DNA of 64,000 nucleotides from Paracoccaceae bacterium (GTDB taxonomy: Bacteria > Pseudomonadota > Alphaproteobacteria > Rhodobacterales > Rhodobacteraceae): NCBI GenBank assembly GCA_009773375.1, contig WRPH01000001.1, forward strand, positions 184,351-248,350. Direction: 5' to 3'. Shown piece after piece: positions 52,309-61,054 of this stretch (within the stretch, counting starts at the first letter, position 1; each line of letters begins with the position of its first letter). The notes beneath the pieces are model-generated. The model did no database searches. It saw only the letters and a list, made by a program, of their open reading frames with translations, and was not told where the DNA came from. A program made the translations under genes and the position numbers.

Positions 52309-53472
52309 ATGCATTTCGGCCTGTCTGAAGAACAGCAGATGATCATCGACACCACCCGCGCCTTTGTGGAAAACGAGCTTTTCCCGCATGAGGCCGAGGT
52401 GGAACGCACCGGAGTGTTGCGACGCGAATTGCTGAAGGAAATCTCGCAAAAGGCGGTGGCGGCCGGGCTTTATGCGGCAAACATGCCCGAGGATGTTGGC
52501 GGTGCCGGGCTGGATACGCTGACCTGGCTGCTTTACGAAAAAGAGCTTGGCAAGACGAACTACGCGCTGCACTGGAACTGCGTGGCGCGGCCGTCGAATA
52601 TCCTGCTGGCCTGCACGCCGGAACAACGCGAGAAATATCTGTTTCCCTGCATCCGCGCCGAAAAGCACGACTGTCAGGCGATGACCGAACCCGGCTCGGG
52701 GTCGGACCTGCGCAGCATGAAAGCCTTTGCCCGCGCTGACGGCGGCGATTTCGTGCTGAACGGCACCAAGCATTTCATCAGCCACGCCGACGTTGCCGAC
52801 TTTGCCATCGTGTGGGTAGCGACCGGCGAGGAAGATACCCCGCGCGGGCCGAAAAAGCTGATCACCGCATTTCTGGTCGATAAAGGCACGCCGGGATTCA
52901 CCGTGCGCGAGGGCTATCGCAACGTCAGCCACCGTGGCTATAACAACATGATCCTTGAATTTGATGACTGCCGGTTGCCGGCGTCTCAGATCCTTGGTGA
53001 GGTGCACAAAGGCTTTGAGGTGGCGGGCAAATGGCTGGGCGCGACCCGGCTGCAGGTGGCATCGACCTGTCTGGGCCGGGCAGAACGCGCGCTGGGCCAT
53101 GCGATTTCCTATGCCGCCGAGCGCAAGCAGTTCGGCCAACAGATCGGCAAATTTCAAGGTGTCAGCTTCAAACTGGCCGACATGGCGATGGAGTTGAAAG
53201 CAGCAGAGTTGCTGACGCGGGAAGCTGCGTGGAAATATGATCAGGGGTCGGTGACCGAGGCTGACATGTCGATGGCCAAGCTGAAAGCGACAGAAGTGCT
53301 GGCGATGATTGCCGACGAGGCGATCCAGATTCACGGCGGCATGGGACTGATGGACGAGTTGCCACTGGAGCGAATCTGGCGCGATGCGCGGGTGGAACGG
53401 ATCTGGGAAGGCACCTCGGAAATCCAGCGCCATATCATCAGTCGCGAGTTGTTGCGCCCGCTGGGGGCATAG
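52309..53472 (+). CDS. Acyl-CoA dehydrogenase (possible gamma-butyrobetainyl-CoA dehydrogenase)
   Basis: A 387-residue FAD-dependent acyl-CoA dehydrogenase. The flavin and substrate region AMTEPGSGSDLRSMKAFARA and the C-terminal RIWEGTSEIQRHIISRELL are characteristic; the EG in that last motif corresponds to the catalytic base position of many members. It follows the carnitine dehydrogenase fusion by 3 bases. In context it may make crotonobetainyl-CoA from gamma-butyrobetainyl-CoA, as CaiA-type enzymes do in reverse direction, but general acyl-CoA oxidation cannot be ruled out. An electron-transfer flavoprotein must be supplied from elsewhere. Confidence 0.9.
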   Translation: MHFGLSEEQQMIIDTTRAFVENELFPHEAEVERTGVLRRELLKEISQKAVAAGLYAANMPEDVGGAGLDTLTWLLYEKELGKTNYALHWNCVARPSNILLACTPEQREKYLFPCIRAEKHDCQAMTEPGSGSDLRSMKAFARADGGDFVLNGTKHFISHADVADFAIVWVATGEEDTPRGPKKLITAFLVDKGTPGFTVREGYRNVSHRGYNNMILEFDDCRLPASQILGEVHKGFEVAGKWLGATRLQVASTCLGRAERALGHAISYAAERKQFGQQIGKFQGVSFKLADMAMELKAAELLTREAAWKYDQGSVTEADMSMAKLKATEVLAMIADEAIQIHGGMGLMDELPLERIWRDARVERIWEGTSEIQRHIISRELLRPLGA

Positions 53473-53539
53473 TCGATTTTTGAGAAAAATCGTGGGGGGC
53501 TGTCTGCCCCCCAACGGGTTTGGCGATGCCAAACCCTGC

Positions 53540-53705
53540 CCCCCGAGGATATTTAAGGACAGATGAAACCAAATGTTAACCTTAACGCGGCATGATCGAA
53601 TCACGGTACAGGGGGGGACCCCGATGACCGTGACAGGTGAAACCCCGCCCCGGCATTCCGGGGTGGGGCGCCTGCATTTCATCTGTCCTTAAATATCCTC
53701 GGGGG
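53540..53705. repeat. Long inverted repeat of the Rhodobacterales palindromic family
   Basis: Two perfect 29-bp arms, 53540-53568 and 53677-53705, face each other 108 bp apart; the first begins CCCCCGAGGATATTTAAGG. Outside each arm is a G/C hairpin containing GGGGG-CTGTCTG-CCCCC or its complement. The interior carries the stem CCCCGCCCCGG/CCGGGGTGGGG (53645-53668). The whole block could form a large cruciform or bring two terminator-like hairpins together. Confidence 0.85.
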
Positions 53706-53753
53706 TCCGGGGGCAGACAGCCCCCGGCTTTGCCGCAATCCAAAGGCTTTTAA

Positions 53754-55745
53754 ATGAAAAACCTCAACCGCCTGCTGCGTCCGAAGTCCATCGCCGTTCT
53801 GGGCGCAGGCTGGGCGCTGAATGTGATCGAACAATGCCGCAAGATGGGCTTCAAGGGGCAGGTCTGGCCGGTGCATCCGACCAAGGCTGAAATCGGCGGG
53901 TTGAACGCCTATGCGTCTTTGGCCGATCTGCCCGAGGTGCCAGATGCGACCTTTATCGGCGTTAACCGATTTGCGACCATTGAGGTGGTGGCGGAATTGG
54001 CGGCGCTGGGAGCGGGTGGCGCGATTTGCTTTGCCTCGGGCTGGACCGAGGCAGGCGAGCCGGAATTGCAGGCGCAGCTGATTGCAGCGGCGGGTGACAT
54101 GCCGATCCTGGGGCCGAACTGCTATGGCGTGATCAACTATCTGGATGGCGCGCTGTTGTGGCCGGATCAGCATGGCGGCATTCCGGTGGAAAAGGGTGTG
54201 GCGCTGGTCAGCCAGTCTTCGAACATCGTGATCAATCTGGGGATGCAGAAGCGGGCACTGCCGGTGGCCTATGTCGCCTGTCTGGGCAATGCCGCTGTGG
54301 TGGGGCTAGCGGATCTGGCCGGGGCCTTGCTCGATGATCCTCGCGTGACGGCTTTGGGGATGTATATCGAGGGCATAGACGATGCGCCGGCCTTTGCGGC
54401 GCTGGCCGAGCGGGCGCGGGCGATGGGCAAGGGTGTGGTCTGCATCAAGTCCGGCAAGACCGAGCTGTCGCGCACCGCGGCGGCGTCACATACCGCCTCA
54501 TTGGCGGGGGGTGGGGCGGCGTCTTCGGCGTTCTTGCGGCAGATTGGTGTGGCCGAGGTAAACACACCGTCGGAGTTGATCGAGACATTGAAGATCTTTC
54601 ACGTTCACGGCACGGGGTTGGGCCAGCGGCTATGCTCGCTGTCCTGTTCAGGTGGCGAGGCGGGTTTGGTGGCCGATCTGGCCGCGCCTTACGGCATTGA
54701 GTTTCCTGCAGTTCCGACGGGGGTGAAAGCGCGGCTGAACGAGATTCTGGGGCCGATCGTGACTGTTGCCAACCCATTGGACTATCACACCTTTATCTGG
54801 GGCGATGGGCCGCGTACCACGGATGTCTTTACCACCATGCTTTCGGGCTACGACGCAGGGATCTATATCATCGACCCACCGCGGAGCGATCGCTGTGATC
54901 CTTCGGGCTATCAACCGGCGCTGGATGCGATTGTTGCGGCGCAGGCCAGCACGGGCAAGCCAGCGTTTCCGGTCGCCTCGATGCCGGAGAATTTTGACGA
55001 GGCCTATGCGATGCGGCTGATGGATCAGGGCGTGGTGACGCTGCTGGGGCTGGAGACGGCGCTAGCGGCGATCAAGGCGGCGCAGGTGGTGCCGGGGGGT
55101 GTGGGTTGGCGACCGGCGCAGGCTTTGCCGCCGCGTGAATCTGTCTTGTTATCTGAGGCGGAGGGTAAGGCCCTGCTGGCCAAGACCGGGGTGGCGGTAC
55201 CGCGGGCGGTTGCGGCGGCGACGCTGGCCGGAGTCGCTGTGCAAGCGGCGGGGTTGACGCCGCCCTACGCGCTGAAAGGGTTGGGCTTTGCCCACAAGAC
55301 CGAAGCAGGGGCGGTGCGCTTGGGGTTGACCAGCCTTGAGGGGCAGGCAGAGATGTCCGGGGCGACCGGCTATTTGCTGGAAGAAATGGTCACGGGAGCC
55401 GTCGCAGAAATCCTGCTGGGGTTGCAGCGCGATCCGGTTTACGGCGTGACCCTGACGCTCGGCATGGGCGGAGTTACGGCGGAAGTGCTGGCCGATACCG
55501 TGACGCTGGTTCTGCCCACGACGGAGGCTCAGGTGCTGGAGGCGATGCGCGGATTGCGGCTTTGGCCCTTGCTGGATGGCTACCGGGGTCGTCCGAAGGC
55601 CGATATGGCGGCGGTGGCCGACATCGCGGTTCGCTTGGGCAATCTGATGCTGGCCGATGCCAGCCTTGAAGAAATCGAAATCAACCCGATCCTGGTGCGG
55701 CCCGATGGGGCTGTGGCGGTCGATGCTCTGGTAAGGATGGCATAA
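53754..55745 (+). CDS. NDP-forming acyl-CoA synthetase (acetate-CoA ligase family)
   Basis: A 663-residue enzyme joining a CoA-binding/ligase half (about residues 1-450) and an ATP-grasp half (about 460-660). The N-terminal PKSIAVLGAGWALNVIEQC is the CoA-binding Rossmann start; the phosphohistidine loop is in RTAAASHTASLAGGGAASSA. The C-terminal half begins LLAKTGVAVPRAV and contains PPYALKGLGFAHKTEAGAVR. It makes an acyl-CoA with ATP hydrolysis to ADP. In this operon it may activate gamma-butyrobetaine or crotonobetaine. That would replace the AMP-forming CaiC; the substrate is inferred from neighbours only. Confidence 0.9.
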   Translation: MKNLNRLLRPKSIAVLGAGWALNVIEQCRKMGFKGQVWPVHPTKAEIGGLNAYASLADLPEVPDATFIGVNRFATIEVVAELAALGAGGAICFASGWTEAGEPELQAQLIAAAGDMPILGPNCYGVINYLDGALLWPDQHGGIPVEKGVALVSQSSNIVINLGMQKRALPVAYVACLGNAAVVGLADLAGALLDDPRVTALGMYIEGIDDAPAFAALAERARAMGKGVVCIKSGKTELSRTAAASHTASLAGGGAASSAFLRQIGVAEVNTPSELIETLKIFHVHGTGLGQRLCSLSCSGGEAGLVADLAAPYGIEFPAVPTGVKARLNEILGPIVTVANPLDYHTFIWGDGPRTTDVFTTMLSGYDAGIYIIDPPRSDRCDPSGYQPALDAIVAAQASTGKPAFPVASMPENFDEAYAMRLMDQGVVTLLGLETALAAIKAAQVVPGGVGWRPAQALPPRESVLLSEAEGKALLAKTGVAVPRAVAAATLAGVAVQAAGLTPPYALKGLGFAHKTEAGAVRLGLTSLEGQAEMSGATGYLLEEMVTGAVAEILLGLQRDPVYGVTLTLGMGGVTAEVLADTVTLVLPTTEAQVLEAMRGLRLWPLLDGYRGRPKADMAAVADIAVRLGNLMLADASLEEIEINPILVRPDGAVAVDALVRMA

Positions 55746-55746
55746 C

Positions 55747-56541
55747 ATGGACATGCGCTTGGACGGCCCGATCAAAACCCGGCGTGAGGGGGCAATTCTG
55801 GAGGTCACGCTCGATGCCCCCAAGGCCAATGCGATCAGCCTGAAAACCAGTCGGGTGATGGGGCTGGTGTTTCGCGACTTTCGCGATGACGACAGCTTGC
55901 GCGTCTGCATCCTGCGCGCGGCGGGCGAGAAGTTCTTTTGCCCCGGCTGGGATCTGAAAGCCGCCGCCGAGGGTGATGCGGTGGATGGCGATTACGGCGT
56001 GGGTGGCTTTGGCGGGCTGCAAGAACTGCCCAACCTGAACAAGCCGGTGATCGCAGCGGTGAACGGGATTTGCTGTGGTGGCGGGCTGGAACTGGCGCTG
56101 TCTGCCGATCTGATCCTGTGTTCGGCCAATGCCACCTTTGCGCTGCCGGAAATCCGCTCTGGCACCGTGGCGGATGCGGCCTCGATCAAACTGCCCAAAC
56201 GCATCCCCTATCATGTGGCGATGGACCTGCTGCTGACAGGCCGCTGGTTTGACGCCGAAGAAGCGCATCGCTGGGGGATTGTGAAGGAAATCACCACGTC
56301 CGAAGACCTGCTGACCAAGGCCTGGGATCTGGCACGGCTGCTCGAATCCGGGCCGCCGCTGGTTTACGCTGCGATCAAGGAAGTCGTGCGCGAGGCGGAA
56401 AACATGCGCTTTCAGGATGCGCTGAACCGCGTCACCAAACGGCTGCTGCCGACGGTGGACAGGCTGTATTCCAGTGAAGATCAGTTGGAAGGCGCAAAAG
56501 CCTTTGCCGAAAAGCGTGATCCGGTATGGAAGGGCAAGTAA
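55747..56541 (+). CDS. Enoyl-CoA hydratase (CaiD-like)
   Basis: A 264-residue crotonase-fold protein. The oxyanion-hole segments are ILRAAGEKFFCPGWDLKAAA and AAVNGICCGGGLELALSADL; FALPEIRSGTVADAASIKLP holds a catalytic glutamate position, and LLTGRWFDAEEAHRWGIV follows. It starts one base after the synthetase stop. In context it could hydrate crotonobetainyl-CoA to carnitinyl-CoA as CaiD does, completing a route from gamma-butyrobetaine to carnitine. A general hydratase role is possible. The following 159 bp contain a hairpin and a dispersed palindrome. Confidence 0.88.
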   Translation: MDMRLDGPIKTRREGAILEVTLDAPKANAISLKTSRVMGLVFRDFRDDDSLRVCILRAAGEKFFCPGWDLKAAAEGDAVDGDYGVGGFGGLQELPNLNKPVIAAVNGICCGGGLELALSADLILCSANATFALPEIRSGTVADAASIKLPKRIPYHVAMDLLLTGRWFDAEEAHRWGIVKEITTSEDLLTKAWDLARLLESGPPLVYAAIKEVVREAENMRFQDALNRVTKRLLPTVDRLYSSEDQLEGAKAFAEKRDPVWKGK

Positions 56542-56554
56542 CCCGCCACAAAAA

Positions 56555-56587
56555 TGTCATTGGCGACACTTTCGGTCGCCAATGACA
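56555..56587. terminator. 13-bp perfect stem-loop after the hydratase gene
   Basis: TGTCATTGGCGAC at 56555-56567 pairs with 56575-56587 across a 7-base loop, 13 bases after the hydratase stop. An A run precedes it, so the T tract is on the minus strand; on the plus strand it could slow RNA polymerase or protect the 3' end. Confidence 0.6.
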
Positions 56588-56632
56588 AATGCGCCGCGAC
56601 CGCATCGGCATAATCTCGGTCCACCCCGCGCC

Positions 56633-56676
56633 TTCATCTTGGCCTAAATACTCCGGGGTCCGGGGCAGCGCCCCGG
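56633..56676. repeat. Single copy of the dispersed TTCATCTTGGCCTAAATACTC element
   Basis: The stretch TTCATCTTGGCCTAAATACT followed by CCGGGG and the hairpin CCGGGGCAGCGCCCCGG is a variant of the arms at 53540 and 53677 (TTTCATCTGTCCTTAAATAT then CCTCGGGGG). It lies 25 bases before the GMC gene. Confidence 0.7.
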
Positions 56677-56700
56677 TGCTGGCGCAAGACCGAGGATCGC

Positions 56701-58314
56701 ATGCACGACACCGATTACATCATCGTAGGCGCAGGCTCGGCCGGTTGCGTGCTGGCAAACCGTTTGACGGAAAACGGCAAGCACAAGGTCACCCTGCTGG
56801 AGGCGGGCGGGTCGGATGCGCGGTTTTATGTGCATCTGCCGTTGGGCTACGGCAAGCTGTTCTACGATCCGGCGGTGAACTGGCTTTACAAGACAGAACC
56901 CGATCCGGGGCTGGCCGGGCAACAAGATCATTGGCCGCGCGGCAAACTGCTCGGCGGGTCGTCCAGCATCAACGCCATGGTCTATATTCGCGGCCATCGC
57001 GCTGACTATGAAGAATGGGGCGCGGAAAACCCCGGCTGGGGCTGGGACGATTGCCTGACTGCCTACAAAGCGATGGAAGATACCGAAGCCGGCGGCGATG
57101 CCTATCGTGGCAAGGGCGGGCCGCTGTTCATCAGTGAAAACCGCAAGGGTCTGCACTGGCTGGTGGAAGATTACATCAAGGCCTGCGGGCAAGCCGGGCT
57201 GCCGCACAACCGCGATTTCAATGGGGCCGAGCAGGAAGGTGCCGGCACCTATCAGATGACGATCAAGAATGCCCGTCGCAACTCTGCCGCGCGGGCGTTT
57301 CTGCGCCCGGCGATGAAGCGCAAGAACCTGAACGTGATCACCCGCGCGCAGGTGACGCGGGTGCTGTTTGAGGGCAAGCGTGCGGTCGGGGTGGAATATC
57401 TGCGGGGGGGCGTGCGCTGCGAACTGCGCTGCAATGCCGAGGTGATCTTGTCCGGCGGCGCGATCAACAGCCCGCAGCTGCTGCAACTGTCGGGCATCGG
57501 GCCGGGCGGGTTGTTGGCGGGGCTGAATATTCCGCTGGTGCAGGAGAATGCCAATGTCGGCGACCATCTGAACGACCATCAGGGGGTCAACTACACCTGG
57601 CGGATGAAGGTGGCGACCTATAACGACCTGCTGCGGCCGTGGTGGGGCAAGGCCTTTGTCGGGCTGCAATATTTCCTGACCGGCGGCGGGCCGCTGGCAA
57701 AGTCGATCAACCATGGCGGCGGGTTCTTCCGCACCCGGCCCGATCTGGACCGGCCGAACATGCAGCTCTATCTGCAAGCATTTTCCACCCTGCTGCCGAA
57801 AGCCGGGGAACGCCCGCTGCTGACGCCAGATCCCTTCCCCGGCCTGTCGATCGGTCTGTCGAACTGTCGCCCGACCAGCCGGGGGCATATCCAGATCAAA
57901 TCCCCTGACCCGCTGGCGCATCCGACCATCACCGCCAACGCGTTTTCGACCGACCATGATGTGCAGGAAATGCTGGAGGCGGTGAAATACCTGCGCCACA
58001 TCGCGGCGCAACCGGCGCTGGCGCATCTGATTGCCGAGGAACTCCGCCCCGGTCCGGCTGTGCAATCCGATGCCGATATGATTGCCGATGTCCGCCAGCG
58101 CTCGGGCACGGTCTATCACCCCAGTTGCACCGCCCGGATGGGGCGCGATGCCGCGAGTTCGGTGGTGGATGCCCGGCTGCGGGTGCATGGCGTGCAAGGA
58201 TTGCGGGTGATCGACGCCGCCGCCTTCCCCAATCTGATCGCGGGCAATACCAATGCACCGGCGATGATGATCGGCTGGAAGGGTGCGGAGCTGGTGCTGG
58301 CCGACGCGCGCTAA
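56701..58314 (+). CDS. GMC family oxidoreductase (choline dehydrogenase-like)
   Basis: A 537-residue FAD-dependent alcohol oxidoreductase. The N-terminal FAD motif is [20 protein letters not shown], followed by the GMC signature around [20 protein letters not shown]; the catalytic histidine lies in [11 protein letters not shown] and a second His/Asn in [11 protein letters not shown]. The resemblance is to BetA-like choline dehydrogenases, which make betaine aldehyde, but the family is broad. Here it follows the carnitine cluster after a hairpin and palindrome and may belong to a separate unit. Its link to betaine metabolism is suggestive only. Confidence 0.88.
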   Translation: MHDTDYIIVGAGSAGCVLANRLTENGKHKVTLLEAGGSDARFYVHLPLGYGKLFYDPAVNWLYKTEPDPGLAGQQDHWPRGKLLGGSSSINAMVYIRGHRADYEEWGAENPGWGWDDCLTAYKAMEDTEAGGDAYRGKGGPLFISENRKGLHWLVEDYIKACGQAGLPHNRDFNGAEQEGAGTYQMTIKNARRNSAARAFLRPAMKRKNLNVITRAQVTRVLFEGKRAVGVEYLRGGVRCELRCNAEVILSGGAINSPQLLQLSGIGPGGLLAGLNIPLVQENANVGDHLNDHQGVNYTWRMKVATYNDLLRPWWGKAFVGLQYFLTGGGPLAKSINHGGGFFRTRPDLDRPNMQLYLQAFSTLLPKAGERPLLTPDPFPGLSIGLSNCRPTSRGHIQIKSPDPLAHPTITANAFSTDHDVQEMLEAVKYLRHIAAQPALAHLIAEELRPGPAVQSDADMIADVRQRSGTVYHPSCTARMGRDAASSVVDARLRVHGVQGLRVIDAAAFPNLIAGNTNAPAMMIGWKGAELVLADAR

Positions 58315-58317
58315 AGC

Positions 58318-58354
58318 GGATTTCCTTCAATCTGAATCAGATTGAAAGAAATCC
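58318..58354. terminator. Palindromic element / bidirectional terminator between convergent genes
   Basis: An 18-base arm GGATTTCCTTCAATCTGA mirrors TCAGATTGAAAGAAATCC with one mismatch and a one-base centre. It sits between the convergent GMC and ABC permease genes. Its location fits a bidirectional terminator; its sequence resembles palindromes often repeated in Rhodobacterales genomes. Confidence 0.65.
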
Positions 58355-58397
58355 AAGACAAGATCGACCTGTGACTATTGCGTATTGCGCTAGGCTG

Positions 58398-59192
58398 TCA
58401 GCGCTCTTGCCGGGCTTTCAGCCGTGCCTCGATCCGGCGCAGCAGCAATGACAGGCTGATGGTCATGGTCAGATAGACCAGCGCCACCACGTTGTAGGTT
58501 TCAAAATAGCGGAAATTGCCCGCCGCCGTCACCTTGCCCAACTGGGTGATGTCGCTGACCCCCAGCACCGACACCAGCGAGCTGTCTTTCACCATCGCCA
58601 CGAAATCATTGCCCAAGGGCGGCAGGATAGTGCGGAAGGCTTGCGGAAACACCACATGCCGGAAGCGCTGCCAGCCGTTCAGGCCCAAGGCCTGCGCCGC
58701 CTCGATCTGGCCCTTGTCCACCGCGACCAGACCGGCACGGAACACCTCGGCCAGAAAGGCGGAATAGGCCAGCATGAGGGCAATCACCGCCCGCGCCAGC
58801 AAGGGAAAATCGCGGGTCTTCCACGGATCGCCACCCCAGAAGCCGCTGCCCCAGTTGACCGCCACCACCAAGGCCGGGGCCAACGCGAAGGCGACATAGA
58901 GCAGCAGCACGATAATCGGCACGCCGCGCACCACCTCGACATAAAACCGCGCTGCTTGCCGCAGCAGCATGAAGCGCGACAGCCCCGCCACCGCCAAGGC
59001 CAGCCCCAACAGGCAGGCACCGCCGTAGGCGACCAGTGTGACCACCACCGTCAGCCAGATGCCCTTCGACAGCGTTGCCAGCACATCGGCATAGATCTGG
59101 TTGGCCCAAACCTCGTAAAACAGCCAAAGGCCGATCCCGATCAACAGGATCAGCCAATAGGGCCGGTCACTTTCTGGGGAATTGCGGGTCAT
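58398..59192 (-). CDS. Polar amino acid ABC transporter permease
   Basis: A 264-residue inner-membrane permease of the HisM/GlnP type with about five membrane segments. The EAA loop is visible as EAAQALGLNGWQRFRHVVFP, followed by QAFRTILPPLGNDFVAMVKD, which contacts the ATPase. It lies 36 bases downstream of the binding-protein gene on the same strand. A hairpin between them may lower permease expression relative to the binding protein. Only one permease is present and no ATPase follows, so the transporter must borrow those components or use a homodimer with an unlinked ATPase. Confidence 0.92.
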   Translation of the reverse strand: MTRNSPESDRPYWLILLIGIGLWLFYEVWANQIYADVLATLSKGIWLTVVVTLVAYGGACLLGLALAVAGLSRFMLLRQAARFYVEVVRGVPIIVLLLYVAFALAPALVVAVNWGSGFWGGDPWKTRDFPLLARAVIALMLAYSAFLAEVFRAGLVAVDKGQIEAAQALGLNGWQRFRHVVFPQAFRTILPPLGNDFVAMVKDSSLVSVLGVSDITQLGKVTAAGNFRYFETYNVVALVYLTMTISLSLLLRRIEARLKARQER

Positions 59193-59200
59193 GGCAAAGC

Positions 59201-59221
59201 GCCCCCGGTCTGGCCGGGGGC
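59201..59221 (-). terminator. Intercistronic hairpin between binding protein and permease genes
   Basis: GCCCCCGG at 59201-59208 pairs with 59214-59221 over a 5-base loop. No T run follows, so it is more likely an mRNA stabiliser or partial terminator than a full stop. Confidence 0.5.
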
Positions 59222-59228
59222 GATGAGC

Positions 59229-60014
59229 TTATTCACCCATCTTGTAGTCAACGAACCACTTCTGGTTCAGCGCGTCCATCGTGCCATCGGCCTTCATCGC
59301 CGCAATTGCCGCGTTGATCGGTGCCACCAGTTCCGAGCCTTTCGGGAAGATGAAACCGAAATCTTCGCTGGCGAGCGGCTCGCCAATGATCTTCAGCGCG
59401 CCGTTCGAAGCCGCGACATAGCCGTTTGCCGCCGTCGAATCCGACAGGGTCAGATCGACATCGCCGGTCTTCAACGCCTCCAGCCCAGCGCCGAAGGTTT
59501 CAAACTTGATGATGCGGGCGTTTTCCTCATTGCCGTCCAGAATATTGTAAACGGCGGCATAGAACGGCGAGGTGCCGGGCTGTGCCGAAACCAGCAGTTC
59601 CGGGATCGCGGCGAAGGACGCGGCATCGGTAAAGCGCGCTTCGTCACCGCGCACGATCATCAGCATTTCGGACCGCATGTAGGGGTCTGAAAAATCGACC
59701 TTTTCTTTGCGGTCATCCTTGATGGTGATGCCGGTCATGCCCAGATCAAACTGGCCTTCCGACACCGCCGGGATCATCGCATCCCACGAGGTATTTTCGT
59801 ATTTCACTACCGCGTTGAGCCGCTTGGAAATCTCGGCCATCGCGTCGTATTCCCAACCGATCGCGGCGCCGTCCTTGTTCAGGAATTGCAGCGGCGGATA
59901 GGCGTTTTCGGTCACAACGACAATTTCCTTGCCGGCCAGATCGGGCAGGCCTTCGGCATAGGAGGCGGTCGAAAACGTCATCGCAAGGCCCGCAAGGGCG
60001 GCGGCAAACTTCAT
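59229..60014 (-). CDS. Amino acid ABC transporter substrate-binding protein
   Basis: A 261-residue periplasmic protein of solute-binding family 3. A signal peptide ([20 protein letters not shown]) is followed by [20 protein letters not shown], the usual start of the first lobe, and [20 protein letters not shown], the family 3 signature. [26 protein letters not shown] and [19 protein letters not shown] follow in order. It captures a polar amino acid and feeds the permease encoded next. The ligand is not predictable from sequence alone. Confidence 0.93.
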   Translation of the reverse strand: MKFAAALAGLAMTFSTASYAEGLPDLAGKEIVVVTENAYPPLQFLNKDGAAIGWEYDAMAEISKRLNAVVKYENTSWDAMIPAVSEGQFDLGMTGITIKDDRKEKVDFSDPYMRSEMLMIVRGDEARFTDAASFAAIPELLVSAQPGTSPFYAAVYNILDGNEENARIIKFETFGAGLEALKTGDVDLTLSDSTAANGYVAASNGALKIIGEPLASEDFGFIFPKGSELVAPINAAIAAMKADGTMDALNQKWFVDYKMGE

Positions 60015-60193
60015 GGTGTGAACTCCCTGTCACGAAGTGAATGGCTGACTATGGCCGTGTTTGGGGGGCAGGGGCAAGAGGGGGCTGCGCCTGTGCAGTG
60101 TCGCACATCAACCCCACAAAACGCGGCCTTATCTTCCAATTGCGCGAAAGTCCCGACAAGCGCATTCTGCATGCAACTTTATAGGAGGCTCCG

Positions 60194-60988
60194 ATGGCCA
60201 AGCTACCCACCTATTTCATCAGCCACGGCGGCGGGCCGTGGCCTTGGTTGCCGAACATGCGGCAGATGCTGGCGAGTCTGGAAACGTCGCTTGCCCATAT
60301 GCCTGCCGAAATTGGCACCACGCCGAAGGCCATTTTGATGGTGTCCGGCCATTGGGAGGAACCGGACTTCGCGGTGATGTCCGCGCCTGCGCCCGGCATG
60401 ATCTATGATTACGGCGGCTTCCCGCCCGAGACTTATCAGATCATCTATCCCGCCCCCGGCGCGCCGCAACTGGCGCAGCACACCGCCGATCTGCTGAAAG
60501 CGGCGGGGCTGCCGACGCATCTGGACCCGAAACGCGGCTTTGATCACGGCACCTTTGCCCCGGCCTATGTGATGTATCCGAAGGCCGATGTGCCGATTTA
60601 TCAGGTGTCGTTGCAGCATGGTTACGACCCCGCTGCGCATTTCGCGCTGGGTCGCGCGCTGGCCCCGTTGCGCGAAGAAGGCGTGCTGATCGTCGGCTCT
60701 GGCCTGTCCTATCACAACCTGCGCCTGTTCGGGCCGGGGGCGAAGGTGCCGTCGGCGGCCTTCGATGCCTGGCTGGCCGAGGTGATGGCGATGCCGGGCA
60801 CCGCCCGCACCAAGGCGTTGCTGGATTGGGAACGTGCGCCGCACGCCCGCACCTGCCACCCGCAGGAAGATCATCTTGTGCCGCTGTTCGCGGCGCTTGG
60901 CGCGGCAGAGGATGAGGCCGCAACGCTGGTCTATCACGACAGAGCGGTGTTTGGCGGGGTGACAGCCTCCAGCTATCGGATCGGGTGA
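60194..60988 (+). CDS. Class III extradiol dioxygenase family protein (DODA/YgiD type)
   Basis: A 264-residue protein of the LigB superfamily. Metal-binding histidines are H11 in YFISHGGGPWPWL and H53 in MVSGHWEEPDF; H118 in RGFDHGTFAPAYVMYP and a C-terminal HARTCHPQEDHLVPLF complete the usual set. YgiD/DODA enzymes cleave dihydroxyphenyl rings with oxygen. TAGGAGG precedes the start. No ring-degradation genes lie next to it and its natural substrate is unknown. Confidence 0.92.
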   Translation: MAKLPTYFISHGGGPWPWLPNMRQMLASLETSLAHMPAEIGTTPKAILMVSGHWEEPDFAVMSAPAPGMIYDYGGFPPETYQIIYPAPGAPQLAQHTADLLKAAGLPTHLDPKRGFDHGTFAPAYVMYPKADVPIYQVSLQHGYDPAAHFALGRALAPLREEGVLIVGSGLSYHNLRLFGPGAKVPSAAFDAWLAEVMAMPGTARTKALLDWERAPHARTCHPQEDHLVPLFAALGAAEDEAATLVYHDRAVFGGVTASSYRIG

Positions 60989-61054
60989 AACCGCAGCTTT
61001 GCTTGACAGACCGGTTTCTTGCCCGCATGACGCGCGAAACCGCAGGAGACCGCC

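Noticed and set aside
50626-53682. 1018-codon open frame on the minus strand
   Set aside because: It lies opposite the carnitine dehydrogenase and acyl-CoA dehydrogenase genes, which have clear motifs. Its composition is typical of a shadow frame.
53473-53753. A possible small gene in the palindrome-rich gap
   Set aside because: Open frames there follow the inverted repeats and are short, so the gap is read as structural DNA.
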